Shown here piece after piece: positions 25,645 through 33,932 of a DNA stretch of 64,000 nucleotides. Every line of letters starts with the position of its first letter. The first letter of the stretch is position 1. A program made the position numbers and the translations under genes. The notes under the pieces are model-generated. The model saw nothing but the letters and a program-made list of their open reading frames with translations, did not search any database and was not told the origin of the DNA. The DNA is from JAEUIE01 sp046350055 (GTDB lineage Bacteria > Planctomycetota > Planctomycetia > Gemmatales > HRBIN36): assembly GCA_046350055.1 (NCBI GenBank), contig JAXMBC010000001.1, positions 4,340,001 to 4,404,000 on the forward strand. The letters are read 5' to 3'.

Positions 25645-26879
25645 CCACTGCGCAACTCATTGTCTGGTTTGCCTTTTCGCTCACTTACCTTGGATTGGCA
25701 TTAGGTAAACTGCCGGGCGTCAAGATGGATCGCGCCAGCATCGCCTTGCTGGGAGCAATCATCCTGCTTGCCACGGGCGTCATCACATTTCCCCAGGCCA
25801 TACACTCGATTCATTTTGAGACGATTGGACTGCTGCTCGGCATGATGATGATCGTCGCTGTCCTGCAGCGTGCCCGCTTCTTTGCCCGTCTGGCAGGTCT
25901 CGCATCTCAGCTGCTCCGCAGCCCCAGGCAACTTCTGATGCTGGTAGTGGTCTTCGCTGCACTGCTTTCCGCCATACTGGTCAATGACGTCGTCTGTCTG
26001 GCCATGCCTCCGCTGCTGTTGCAGCTTTGCCGTCAACGTGACTGGGATCCCAAGCCCCATCTCATTGCCCTGGCGTTGGCCTCTAACATCGGCTCTGCCT
26101 GTACTCCCATCGGCAACCCGCAGAACATGCTGATTGCTGAGTGGTCGCATATCAGCTTCCTGCAGTTTGTTCTGAAACTGTCCGTACCCACCCTGCTGAG
26201 CCTGCTGGTAACCTACATGCTGCTGGCATGGATCTATCGTCGACAATTGCAGATGGTATCCAGCTCAACCAGTTACGATGCCATCACGCTGCGGCCGTCG
26301 TGCCACGATCGCCTTCTCCTCAAAGGGGTACTGGTTCTGCTGGCTACTATTGCGGCCTTTCTTGCGGGCCTGCCGATGGCAACCGTTGCACTGACAGCGG
26401 GTACGTTTCTGATGATTGACCGTTTCTCTTCTCGCTATGTCTGGAACGGTGTGGACTGGAGCCTGCTGATCATGTTCGTCGGGCTCTTCATTGTGGTGGG
26501 GGCGTTTGAACAACTGATTGTTCAACCAGGCCACTGGGCTGATTGGCCTACACTGCAGCGTGACCCGGTGGGCCTTCTCAGTCTGGCGTCGGCAATACTC
26601 TCCAACCTCGTGAGCAATGTTCCCGCCGTGATGCTGTTTAAGCCTGTTATGCTTCAAATGCCCGCAGCGACACAGGAAACGGGCTGGCTCGCTCTGGCCA
26701 TGAGCAGCACCTTTGCTGGCAACCTGACCATCCTCGGTTCCATCGCTAATCTGATCGTTGTCGAAATGGCCCGCAGGCAGGGTGTCCCCATCAGCTTCTG
26801 GGACTACAGCAAGGTAGGCGTCCCGGTCACCATCCTCTCGATCGTCATCGGGATACTGTGGCTGAAGTTTGGTGTCTAA
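25641..26879 (+). CDS. SLC13/ArsB-type ion transporter
   Basis: A 412-residue permease of the ion-transporter superfamily with about 11 hydrophobic segments. Both pseudo-symmetric family signatures are seen: LLSAILVNDVVCLAMPP with SNIGSACTPIGNPQNMLI in the first half, and AILSNLVSNVPAVMLFKP with FAGNLTILGSIANLIV in the second. These match ArsB/NhaD/CitM-like carriers. The exported or imported ion (dicarboxylate, sulfate, arsenite, Na+/H+) cannot be told. It is coupled to the GNAT gene by a 4-nt ATGA overlap and ends just before a strong bidirectional hairpin. Confidence 0.9.
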   Translation: MTTAQLIVWFAFSLTYLGLALGKLPGVKMDRASIALLGAIILLATGVITFPQAIHSIHFETIGLLLGMMMIVAVLQRARFFARLAGLASQLLRSPRQLLMLVVVFAALLSAILVNDVVCLAMPPLLLQLCRQRDWDPKPHLIALALASNIGSACTPIGNPQNMLIAEWSHISFLQFVLKLSVPTLLSLLVTYMLLAWIYRRQLQMVSSSTSYDAITLRPSCHDRLLLKGVLVLLATIAAFLAGLPMATVALTAGTFLMIDRFSSRYVWNGVDWSLLIMFVGLFIVVGAFEQLIVQPGHWADWPTLQRDPVGLLSLASAILSNLVSNVPAVMLFKPVMLQMPAATQETGWLALAMSSTFAGNLTILGSIANLIVVEMARRQGVPISFWDYSKVGVPVTILSIVIGILWLKFGV

Positions 26880-26896
26880 ATCAACATCCATCAAAC

Positions 26897-26928
26897 GCAA
26901 CACCCCACGAATCTTCGTGGGGTGTTGC
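26897..26928. terminator. Bidirectional hairpin terminator between permease and infA
   Basis: A perfect 15-bp inverted repeat (GCAACACCCCACGAA / TTCGTGGGGTGTTGC) with a 2-nt centre lies between the stop codons of the convergent permease (26879) and infA (26945) genes. Stem length and position suggest it terminates both transcripts, although there is no long T-run. Confidence 0.85.
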
Positions 26929-26944
26929 AGTGTGATAGATCGAC

Positions 26945-27163
26945 TTAGCGGGCGCGGTAAGTAATCCGGCCTTTGCCCAGATCATAGGGCGAGAGTTCTA
27001 CTGTGACGGCATCGCCAGGGATGATACGAATGAAATTCTTGCGCATCCGCCCCGAAACGTGGGCTGTCACCATCTGACCATTCTCCAGTTCCACCCGGAA
27101 CTGCGTGTTGGCAAGTGCTTCCCGCACCTTGCCATTCACTTCAATACCTTCTTCCTTCGCCAT
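26945..27163 (-). CDS. infA: Translation initiation factor IF-1
   Basis: IF-1 binds the 30S A site and helps IF-2 and IF-3 in start selection. The 72-residue protein has the complete S1/OB-fold sequence: IEVNGKVREALANTQFRVEL, VTAHVSGRMRKNFIRIIPGD and VTVELSPYDLGKGRITYR. GAGGATG lies just upstream of the ATG. Length is exactly as in most bacteria. It follows a small membrane-protein gene on the same strand. Confidence 0.98.
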   Translation of the reverse strand: MAKEEGIEVNGKVREALANTQFRVELENGQMVTAHVSGRMRKNFIRIIPGDAVTVELSPYDLGKGRITYRAR

Positions 27164-27224
27164 CGGACATCCTCAAGTGCCTTCTCAGATATTAAATGCT
27201 GAAGCACGCGAAGTTCAAGAGGCA

Positions 27225-27410
27225 TTAGCGCATGAAGAAGACGAGCGCGAGGCCAAACAGGCACAGAAGGGAAAACATCACCAGTTCAATCATTGATGCC
27301 CCCGCCAGTTTGCCGACGGTGATGATGACGGTGGGAACACCGAGGAGAATCAGCCAGATCAGCCACGAAGGCACCGGGGCACGTTTGGCGGTAGGAGGTG
27401 TGTTGCTCAT
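27225..27410 (-). CDS. Small two-TM membrane protein, 61 aa
   Basis: A 61-residue hydrophobic protein with two predicted membrane helices (about 16-34 and 40-59) behind a short basic, Pro-rich N-terminus (MSNTPPTAKRAPVPSW). No family recognised. It sits 61 nt upstream of infA on the same strand and just downstream of the REP-like palindrome pair. The Shine-Dalgarno is weak, but the hydrophobic pattern and clean start argue for a real small protein. Confidence 0.6.
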   Translation of the reverse strand: MSNTPPTAKRAPVPSWLIWLILLGVPTVIITVGKLAGASMIELVMFSLLCLFGLALVFFMR

Positions 27411-27430
27411 CCAATTGATCTATGGAGACA

Positions 27431-27570
27431 TTTAGCCCCCGGCCATTCAGGCCGGGGGCGTGCTCGCGCGGTGGATGAACGAGTTTGCAAAGTTGCAAAT
27501 GCTTCATCTATGCACATGAATGTTGTATTTCGCAAGCACTCGCCCCCGGCTTGAAGAGCCGGGGGCTAAA
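27431..27570. repeat. Pair of REP-like palindromes in mirror orientation (BIME-like)
   Basis: Two GC-rich hairpins lie 82 nt apart. The first (27435-27459) has arms GCCCCCGGCC / GGCCGGGGGC with a 5-nt loop. The second (27542-27566) has arms GCCCCCGGCT / AGCCGGGGGC with a 5-nt loop. The outer flanks are mirror images as well: TTTAGCCCCCGGC at 27431 and its exact complement at 27558-27570. This architecture matches REP/BIME elements mobilised by RAYT (IS200-like) proteins. The second hairpin begins 8 nt past the S9 peptidase stop and probably also terminates that transcript. No RAYT gene is in the window. Confidence 0.8.
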
Positions 27571-27574
27571 TACA

Positions 27575-29518
27575 TTACTTCACCGTTGCAGAGTGCCCCT
27601 TCATCTCGCCGATCTCTTCCGCGCGGCCGCCGAGGTGTTCGTAGAGGAACTTCTCGGTGATGGCGAAGAAGTGCAGACGATTCTCCGGACGCTGGAAGCC
27701 GTGGCCTTCATCGGCGTAGATGACATACTGCACCGGCAGGCCAGCCTTCTTCATGGCATCGTAAATCTGGTCACTCTCCGGTTGCTTGACGCGGGGATCA
27801 TTTTTTCCCTGGCCAATGAGCAGTGGCGACTTGATCTGATCGACCTTGAAAAGCGGTGAACGTTCCTTGAGGAACGACTCTTCCTTCTCCAGGTCGCCAA
27901 CACGCTTGGTGAAGAGCACCTTCATGGGTGCCCAATATGGCGGGATCGACTTGAGCAGTGTGACAATGTTGCTGGGGCCGACGATATCGACACCGCAGGC
28001 AAACTTGTCCGGGGTAAAGGTGAGTCCAACCAGAGTAGCGTAGCCACCGTACGAGCCACCCATGATGGCCACCTTCTTCGGATTGCTGTAACCCTTGGCC
28101 ACGACCCAATCAACTCCGTCGATCAGGTCCTGATGCATCTTGGCAGCCCACTCACGGTTGCCTGCATTGAGAAACTGCTTGCCATAGCCTGTCGAGCCAC
28201 GGAAATTCACTTGCAGTACAGCGTAGCCACGGTTAGCAAGGAACTGGACGATGCCATTGTAGCCCCAACTGTCGCGAGCCCAGGGGCCACCATGGACGAG
28301 CAGAACGGTGGGCAGGTTTTTGGGTTCTACCCCTACTGGCAGAGTCAAGTAGCCACGGACGAGAAGCCCATCCTTGGTCTTGTATTCAATTGGTTCCATA
28401 CGAGCGAGTTTGACCTTTTCCAGTTTGCTGTTGTTGCTGTACAGGTAGGTCGCTTTCTTGCTGGCACGGTCGTAGATATAGGCAGTTGCAGGGGAATCGT
28501 CGGAGTTGTAGGAGACGATCCAGGTCTGGTCGTCAAGCGTCTTGCTGGTGACCTGCATGTCACCCCGGCGGACTTCGCTCAGTACCTTGAAATCTTCCGC
28601 CACACTGTTGTCGAGAACTTTCCATTCGGTTCGTGCCTTCTCGAAGGATACTGCGAGCGGTATCTTTCGCTTCTGGTCAATAAGTGCACCGCTGAGATCA
28701 TACTCTGCATCTTCTGCAATCACTTCCTCTTTGCCGGTGGCAATTTCGACCTTGAGCAGACGCACCGCATTGGCATCATGATTGCCAATCATCCATATGC
28801 CATTGTTATCAGCAGTGAAACCGACAGCACTGCCCTGCTCTTCGGACGGCCAGGTTCGGAATTTACGCCATTCAGCACCTGCCTTGTCACGGACCAGCAG
28901 GGTCTGTGAGCCATCCATTGGATTCATGGTGACCGCAGCGCGAGGCTGCATATCGTTATCGAGAATGTAGCCCATGACGTTGCCTGGATTCTTCTCGATC
29001 AGCTCACTCTTCCCGGTGGTCAAGTCAAGCTTGTGCAGGTCGAACACCTGCTTGTTACGCTGGTTCATCTGGAACATGACCACGTTGGGGTACTTTTCTT
29101 CCAGATTGATGCCCTGCACACGGGTCGCTTCGTAAGGCGTCAGGTCTTTGGTGTTTCCGCCATTGACATCGACTGCGTAGAGATGGAAATTCTCATCGCC
29201 ACCCGTGTCCTGCAGGTAGAGAATGTGTTTGGTATCGAAGGCCCAGAAATACTGACGAATGCCCCGCTTGGGATCGTTGGTGACTTTGCGGGCATCGTCT
29301 TTATCGCGGCTGCGGACCCAGACTTGCAGGACGCCTTTGTCATCCGCTGCCAGGTAGCTGAGATACTTGCCATCGGGGGAGATTTGCGTGCCGGCCCGTT
29401 CGGGGTTGCCAAAGAGCACATTCCGCGGAATGAGGGGCGGCGGGCCATCCTGTGCGGCGGCTAGCGTGGGCATCAGGCCGATACTCGCCAAACTGACGAA
29501 GAGAAACAGAGAACGCAA
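27575..29518 (-). CDS. Exported S9-family peptidase (prolyl oligopeptidase type)
   Basis: A 647-residue serine peptidase of the S9 family with a signal peptide (SLFLFVSLASIGLMPTLAAAQ). A beta-propeller region (about 30-390) precedes the alpha/beta-hydrolase domain. The catalytic Ser is in GGSYGGYATLV, the Asp in GQGKNDPRV and the His in DEGHGFQRPEN. The HGGPWARDSWGYN segment before it forms the oxyanion region. It would cleave short peptides in the periplasm. The frame is open to 29575, but a TTG at 29518 has GAAGGAG 6 nt upstream and starts exactly at the signal peptide, so it is preferred. It is divergent from a GT87 gene. Confidence 0.92.
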   Translation of the reverse strand: MRSLFLFVSLASIGLMPTLAAAQDGPPPLIPRNVLFGNPERAGTQISPDGKYLSYLAADDKGVLQVWVRSRDKDDARKVTNDPKRGIRQYFWAFDTKHILYLQDTGGDENFHLYAVDVNGGNTKDLTPYEATRVQGINLEEKYPNVVMFQMNQRNKQVFDLHKLDLTTGKSELIEKNPGNVMGYILDNDMQPRAAVTMNPMDGSQTLLVRDKAGAEWRKFRTWPSEEQGSAVGFTADNNGIWMIGNHDANAVRLLKVEIATGKEEVIAEDAEYDLSGALIDQKRKIPLAVSFEKARTEWKVLDNSVAEDFKVLSEVRRGDMQVTSKTLDDQTWIVSYNSDDSPATAYIYDRASKKATYLYSNNSKLEKVKLARMEPIEYKTKDGLLVRGYLTLPVGVEPKNLPTVLLVHGGPWARDSWGYNGIVQFLANRGYAVLQVNFRGSTGYGKQFLNAGNREWAAKMHQDLIDGVDWVVAKGYSNPKKVAIMGGSYGGYATLVGLTFTPDKFACGVDIVGPSNIVTLLKSIPPYWAPMKVLFTKRVGDLEKEESFLKERSPLFKVDQIKSPLLIGQGKNDPRVKQPESDQIYDAMKKAGLPVQYVIYADEGHGFQRPENRLHFFAITEKFLYEHLGGRAEEIGEMKGHSATVK

Positions 29519-29643
29519 GGTATACTCCTTCACAAGTAGAGTGACTAAAGTCATTCGCACCCAGACACGATCCATTGTCTGGATGGTATCTTTCTAGGAA
29601 CTCTACAAGCATTGCAGCCTGGATGTTTCAAACGGGATTGAGA

Positions 29644-30906
29644 ATGAGACAAGCATTAAACGCACGATTGCAGCCACCGTACCTGCGGTTGCTGGCACTG
29701 GCCGTGCTGGTAATGGGATGTGGCCTGGCTGTTTTTAACTACTCCACAGCCAGGGGAGGAGTTTCACAGACAGGCATTCCCTGGGGGGCTGACTTTGCCG
29801 GGTTCTTTGTTGCTGGGCAGATACTCGACGCAGGCGAGACGGCACGTCTTTATGATCGAACCATGCATGCAGAGTATTATCATCGTCTTTTGCCGGCGCT
29901 GCCAAAGGATGAAGTGATCCCGTATGTGCATCCACCCTTTGTTGCAGGTGTCATGCGCTGGCTGACAGCCATGCCCTATGAACTGGCTGTATGGGTATGG
30001 ATGCTGTTAACACTGGGGCTCTACATTGCAGGCGTGCTTCTGGTACTCAAGCACTGCCCGGAATTGCAATCACATCGCTGGCTGGTCCTGCTCCTGGCTC
30101 TCAGTTTCGAACCGTTCCTGTTCGAATGCTGGCTCGGTGGGCAACTCTCAGCCATTGGCTTTTTCAGCTTCTCGCTGTGCTATCACTTCATAAAGTCAGG
30201 CAAGCCGGTGCTGGCAGGGTTGGCCCTGGGGCTTTGTTTCTACAAGCCTACGCTGCTGCTTCTCCTCCTGCCGATGCTGATCATCAGTCTGCAATGGCAA
30301 CTTCTCTTAGGGATGGCCCTTACCGGATTACTTTATGTCGCCCTCAGTCTCCTGATGGTGGGCTGGGATTGCACGCTTGGCTATCTCGATGTGCTTCTCG
30401 CATTCCGACAACAAAGCAGCGGGGCTGATGAATTTGTCATACGCCACTGGAAGTATGTGGACATCAATCACTTCTACCACTCAGCACTTGGCAAGACTTC
30501 AGCCAAAACAGTAGCTTTCGGCATCACTACCCTATTTCTCTTCGTACCGCTTGCCGTGTTCTGGTGGCGCCGCCGCCGCAACATCACCAACCAGTTGTGG
30601 GCAAGTACCCTGTTCCTCATCCCTGTCATCAATCTTTACTTTGGGATTTACGATGCGATCCTGGTTGTGCAGGCTGTCATGATTGTCACCGCAATCGTTC
30701 TTCGGCACAACAGTGGCAAGCTTCTGGGCAGCGACTGGGATTGGTGCCTCCTCGCCCTCGCCCTGGTGCCCTGGTTCGCCCAATCTCTGGCCAGGTATTA
30801 CGGTCTGCAGTTGATGACAGTGGTGCTCGTCGGCTGTGCTGCATTTGCTGCGCTGCATCGCCTTACGCAGCCTGCCGCTTCGGGAAATGGTGAATCCCCG
30901 GGATAG
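29644..30906 (+). CDS. GT87-like (DUF2029) membrane glycosyltransferase
   Basis: A 420-residue polytopic membrane protein with about ten hydrophobic segments, resembling GT87 mannosyltransferases that use polyprenyl-phosphate sugars. A conserved acidic motif is in the first periplasmic loop: GIPWGADFAGFFVAGQILDAG, followed by YVHPPFVAGVMRWL, the usual YPPL-like element. The start is uncertain: ATG 29644 has GGGA 6-7 nt upstream; ATG 29623 and a start at 29575 are in frame. Its last 44 nt overlap the end of the convergent GT2 gene. Together they may act on one lipid-linked sugar pathway, since GT2 proteins of this type make the polyprenyl-phosphate sugar. Confidence 0.82.
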   Translation: MRQALNARLQPPYLRLLALAVLVMGCGLAVFNYSTARGGVSQTGIPWGADFAGFFVAGQILDAGETARLYDRTMHAEYYHRLLPALPKDEVIPYVHPPFVAGVMRWLTAMPYELAVWVWMLLTLGLYIAGVLLVLKHCPELQSHRWLVLLLALSFEPFLFECWLGGQLSAIGFFSFSLCYHFIKSGKPVLAGLALGLCFYKPTLLLLLLPMLIISLQWQLLLGMALTGLLYVALSLLMVGWDCTLGYLDVLLAFRQQSSGADEFVIRHWKYVDINHFYHSALGKTSAKTVAFGITTLFLFVPLAVFWWRRRRNITNQLWASTLFLIPVINLYFGIYDAILVVQAVMIVTAIVLRHNSGKLLGSDWDWCLLALALVPWFAQSLARYYGLQLMTVVLVGCAAFAALHRLTQPAASGNGESPG

Positions 30907-31882
30907 CCTGTTCAGCCAGCCCGACGCTTTCTGAAACGAAGGTAAGCGGCCTGCCTTTCACCTGCTGGAAGATGCGGCCAATATACGCACCGACAATCCC
31001 CAGGCTGACGAGTTGCAAGCCCCCCAGGAACAGCACTGCAATAATGATTGATGCATATCCAGGTACCGGCAGCACTCCATACGGCTTGAGCTGCTCGGCA
31101 AAGAGATAGCGAATCAGTACGAACACTGCAGCCAGAAACGCCAGGCTCGAGCAGCCAATTCCCAGCCAGGTAGCGATTTTGAGAGGCTTGGTCGAGAAGC
31201 TGAAGATTCCGCTCAGCCCGAGCTTCACCAGCTTGGAGAATGTGTATTTCACCTCGCCCGCTGCCCGGCCAGCACGTTCATAAGGCAGGCCTGTCTGACG
31301 GTACCCCACCCAGGCACGCAGCCCCCGGATAAACGGTTCCTGTTCGTTGCAGGACAGCACCGCCTGCACTACCCGTCGGTCCATCACGCAAAAGTCACCC
31401 GAATCGAGCGGAATATTAATCTCGGAGAGCAGCTTGAGCACCCGGTAGTAGCAGAAGTAGGCTGAGCGTTTGAAGAGGCTTTCCTTTCGCTTTCGTCGCA
31501 CAGCGTATACCACCTCGTAGCCTTCTTCCCACTTTTGCAGAAACTGCGGCACCACTTCGGGTGGGTCCTGCAAGTCAGCATCCAGTACCACCACTGCATC
31601 GCCCTGGGCATGCTGCAGGCCGGTCCAGAGTGCGAGCTGATGACCAAAATTACGAGAGAGTCGCACTGCTTTCCAGCGAGGATCGATCTGGTGGAAGTGT
31701 TCCATCTGCTCCCAGGTCCGGTCGGTAGAACCGTCATCAACAAGGATGACCTCAACCTGGTAATTCCAATCTCGCACAGCCTGTTGAATGCGATCAAACA
31801 GGAGTGGCAGCACATCCTCTTCATTGCAGCAGGGAATGACGAGGGAGATCAGCTTGGTATGCGGGGCGGCGAGGGTTGGCAT
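30863..31882 (-). CDS. GT2 family glycosyltransferase, DPM1/GtrB type
   Basis: A 339-residue GT2 enzyme predicted to transfer a sugar from a nucleotide sugar to polyprenyl phosphate. The N-terminal GT-A domain has LISLVIPCCNEEDVLPLLFD, VILVDDGSTDRTW and the catalytic acidic motif VVLDADLQDPPEV. Two C-terminal membrane helices (about 235-260 and 275-300) match GtrB/ArnC-like proteins. AGGA lies 5 nt before the ATG. It overlaps the 3' end of the GT87 gene tail-to-tail by 44 nt. Confidence 0.92.
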   Translation of the reverse strand: MPTLAAPHTKLISLVIPCCNEEDVLPLLFDRIQQAVRDWNYQVEVILVDDGSTDRTWEQMEHFHQIDPRWKAVRLSRNFGHQLALWTGLQHAQGDAVVVLDADLQDPPEVVPQFLQKWEEGYEVVYAVRRKRKESLFKRSAYFCYYRVLKLLSEINIPLDSGDFCVMDRRVVQAVLSCNEQEPFIRGLRAWVGYRQTGLPYERAGRAAGEVKYTFSKLVKLGLSGIFSFSTKPLKIATWLGIGCSSLAFLAAVFVLIRYLFAEQLKPYGVLPVPGYASIIIAVLFLGGLQLVSLGIVGAYIGRIFQQVKGRPLTFVSESVGLAEQAIPGIHHFPKRQAA

Positions 31883-32114
31883 GAGAATCCTATATCCGAA
31901 GCTTCACAGTGGAGGGCGAGACTTCTGCCGAATCGCAGACCACGCGAAGACATGGAGCCATATCGTAGTTGGGCCAATCTATACCTCCTTTTGGCAATTC
32001 CAGCGACATCAGTTTCTGCCGCTCGATTCCATCCCCACTTCTCTTTCCAGAAACCGGGCTTGACGTGCTCACTCACCTTTGACAACTGCCCATAGTGCCT
32101 GATAGGCTGTATCC

Positions 32115-32666
32115 ATGTCCTTCACCCAGGCGTATCTGACACGCCATCAAATGTGCATCGATCTGAAACGGCCTGTACCGTTACCCGTTCTGCCGGAAGG
32201 GTACGTGTGGGTGCCGTGGGATGATCGCCTTATCGATCTCTTTGCCGAGGTGCACTACCTCAGTTTCCGCAAAGCTCTCGATGCCGCCCTGTTCAAGTCG
32301 TTTGCCAATCGGGCAGGCTGCTGGCACCTGATCAATGAAATCCGTCGCCGTGCCGACTTTGCTCCCTGGGCAACCTGGCTTATTGCAAGCCCCGGCGGAT
32401 GCTGTGCCAGTATTGAATGTATCACGATCGACAGCGATGAAGGGAACATCCAGAATGTCTCGGTTATCCCGGCCTTCCGCCGCCTGGGTCTGGGGCGGGC
32501 TCTGGTGTTGCAGGCCCTTGCCAGCTTCAAACAGATGAAGCGCAGTCGAGTAAGTTTAGAAGTTACCGGCGAGAACCTGCCTGCCTACCAACTGTACCAG
32601 CGGCTGGGCTTCCGTAAGATATCCACTTCGTTCAAAGAAATCACTTCGGACGACATTGTCTACTAG
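32115..32666 (+). CDS. GNAT-family N-acetyltransferase
   Basis: A 183-residue GNAT protein. Motif A is IQNVSVIPAFRRLGLGRALV with the acetyl-CoA loop RRLGLGRA, followed by VSLEVTGENLPAYQLYQRLGF typical of motif B. The N-terminal 90 residues are variable and should hold the acceptor site; the acceptor is unknown. The M16 peptidase gene follows directly, its possible TTG start overlapping this stop. The Shine-Dalgarno of this gene is weak. Confidence 0.87.
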   Translation: MSFTQAYLTRHQMCIDLKRPVPLPVLPEGYVWVPWDDRLIDLFAEVHYLSFRKALDAALFKSFANRAGCWHLINEIRRRADFAPWATWLIASPGGCCASIECITIDSDEGNIQNVSVIPAFRRLGLGRALVLQALASFKQMKRSRVSLEVTGENLPAYQLYQRLGFRKISTSFKEITSDDIVY

Positions 32667-32670
32667 GGTA

Positions 32671-33912
32671 TTGCCTTTGTCTTCTCCACGCGTCCGTCAA
32701 CATGTGTTTCCCAATGGACTGGTGTTGCTTGCCGAACACATGGACTTCGTCCGCACCGCAGCGTTCAACTTCCTCATCCCTGCCGGGTATGCCTACGATC
32801 CGGTTGCGACGCCCGGCGCTTCGAATCTGCTCTCAGGCATCATCACCCGCGGCGCAGGCCCTTTCGATAACAAGGAACTGATGCTGGAGATGGATGCCCT
32901 CGGCCTCGACCGCGAAGAGAGCGTTGGCGTACTGCATACCCGTGTCTGGGGTGCCACGCTGTCACGCAACCTGCTCCCTGCGCTGGAACTCTACTCCCAC
33001 GTGATCCTGCGGCCTCATCTCCCCGAGGAAGAGTTGCCAGCAGTCCAAGCCCTGGCCATTCAGGACATCGAAGGGTTGGAAGACGACCCCAAGGGCAAGA
33101 CGATGCTGGAACTGCGGCGTCGTCATTTGCCCTTACCCCTGGGTAACGACCGACGAGGGACCATCGAAGGCATCGAGTCCACCACAGTGGACATGCTCAA
33201 GGCTTTTCATCGTCGCCACTTCCGCCCCAATGCCACCATCATCAGTGTGGCGGGCAATATCGAATGGGAACCACTGGTCGATAAAGTCGGTCTGCTCTTC
33301 GGTGACTGGTCCCCTCAACCTGAGGTGAAGCTCGACCTGGCCACCCCTATCAAGGGCACCAACCATCTGGAAAAGGAAACTCAGCAGACCCAGATCGGAC
33401 TGGCATTTGAGAGCATTCCTGTGACCGACAAGGACTACTTCACTGCCATGGGTGCGGTGAATGTACTCAGCGGCGGCATGAGCAGCCGACTCTTTACCGA
33501 GGTACGAGAAAAGCGTGGACTGTGTTACTCCGTCTGGGCCAGTTACCAGGGTATGAAAGACCGCGGGGCTGTGCTCTGTTATGCAGGTACCACCAATGAA
33601 CGGGCCCAGGAAACGCTTGATCAAACGCTGATCGAACTCCGCCGCATCGAGCAAGGCGTGGAACCAGAAGAAGTGCAGCGTGTACAAGCCGGGCTGAAGT
33701 CGTCCCTCATCATGCAGGAAGAATCGACTTCCGCTAGAGCTGGTGCCATCGCCTCCGACTGGTACTACTACGGCAGGGTGAGGACGCTGGAAGAGATACA
33801 GAATGAAGTGAATGCGATGACGGCTGAGAAGATCACGGCGTATTGCCGCGAGAAGCCACTGGTCAATGGCACGTTGGTAACGATGGGGCCGAAGGCGCTG
33901 ACGGTGAAGTAG
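32671..33912 (+). CDS. M16-family peptidase homologue, probably inactive subunit
   Basis: A 413-residue insulinase-like (M16) protein with both halves of the fold: VRQHVFPNGLVLLAEHMDFV at the N-terminus, and the C-terminal substrate-binding segment GGMSSRLFTEVREKRGLCYSVW. The zinc motif HxxEH, expected after the conserved Gly-Ala in the first domain, is replaced (PGASNLLSGIITRGAG), so no catalytic metal site is visible. Such members pair with an active M16 subunit, as in mitochondrial processing peptidase and bacterial two-gene systems, but no active partner is in this window. Start is uncertain: TTG 32671 is chosen, with TTG 32656 and TTG 32677 also in frame. Confidence 0.85.
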   Translation: MPLSSPRVRQHVFPNGLVLLAEHMDFVRTAAFNFLIPAGYAYDPVATPGASNLLSGIITRGAGPFDNKELMLEMDALGLDREESVGVLHTRVWGATLSRNLLPALELYSHVILRPHLPEEELPAVQALAIQDIEGLEDDPKGKTMLELRRRHLPLPLGNDRRGTIEGIESTTVDMLKAFHRRHFRPNATIISVAGNIEWEPLVDKVGLLFGDWSPQPEVKLDLATPIKGTNHLEKETQQTQIGLAFESIPVTDKDYFTAMGAVNVLSGGMSSRLFTEVREKRGLCYSVWASYQGMKDRGAVLCYAGTTNERAQETLDQTLIELRRIEQGVEPEEVQRVQAGLKSSLIMQEESTSARAGAIASDWYYYGRVRTLEEIQNEVNAMTAEKITAYCREKPLVNGTLVTMGPKALTVK

Positions 33913-33932
33913 CTAAGCATGGAACCGAACGC

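Noticed and set aside
31890..32072. 60-codon minus-strand frame upstream of the GT2 gene
   Set aside because: It fills an intergenic gap and includes AAAGGAGG, but the start has no properly spaced Shine-Dalgarno and the protein shows no recognisable feature; kept out for lack of support.
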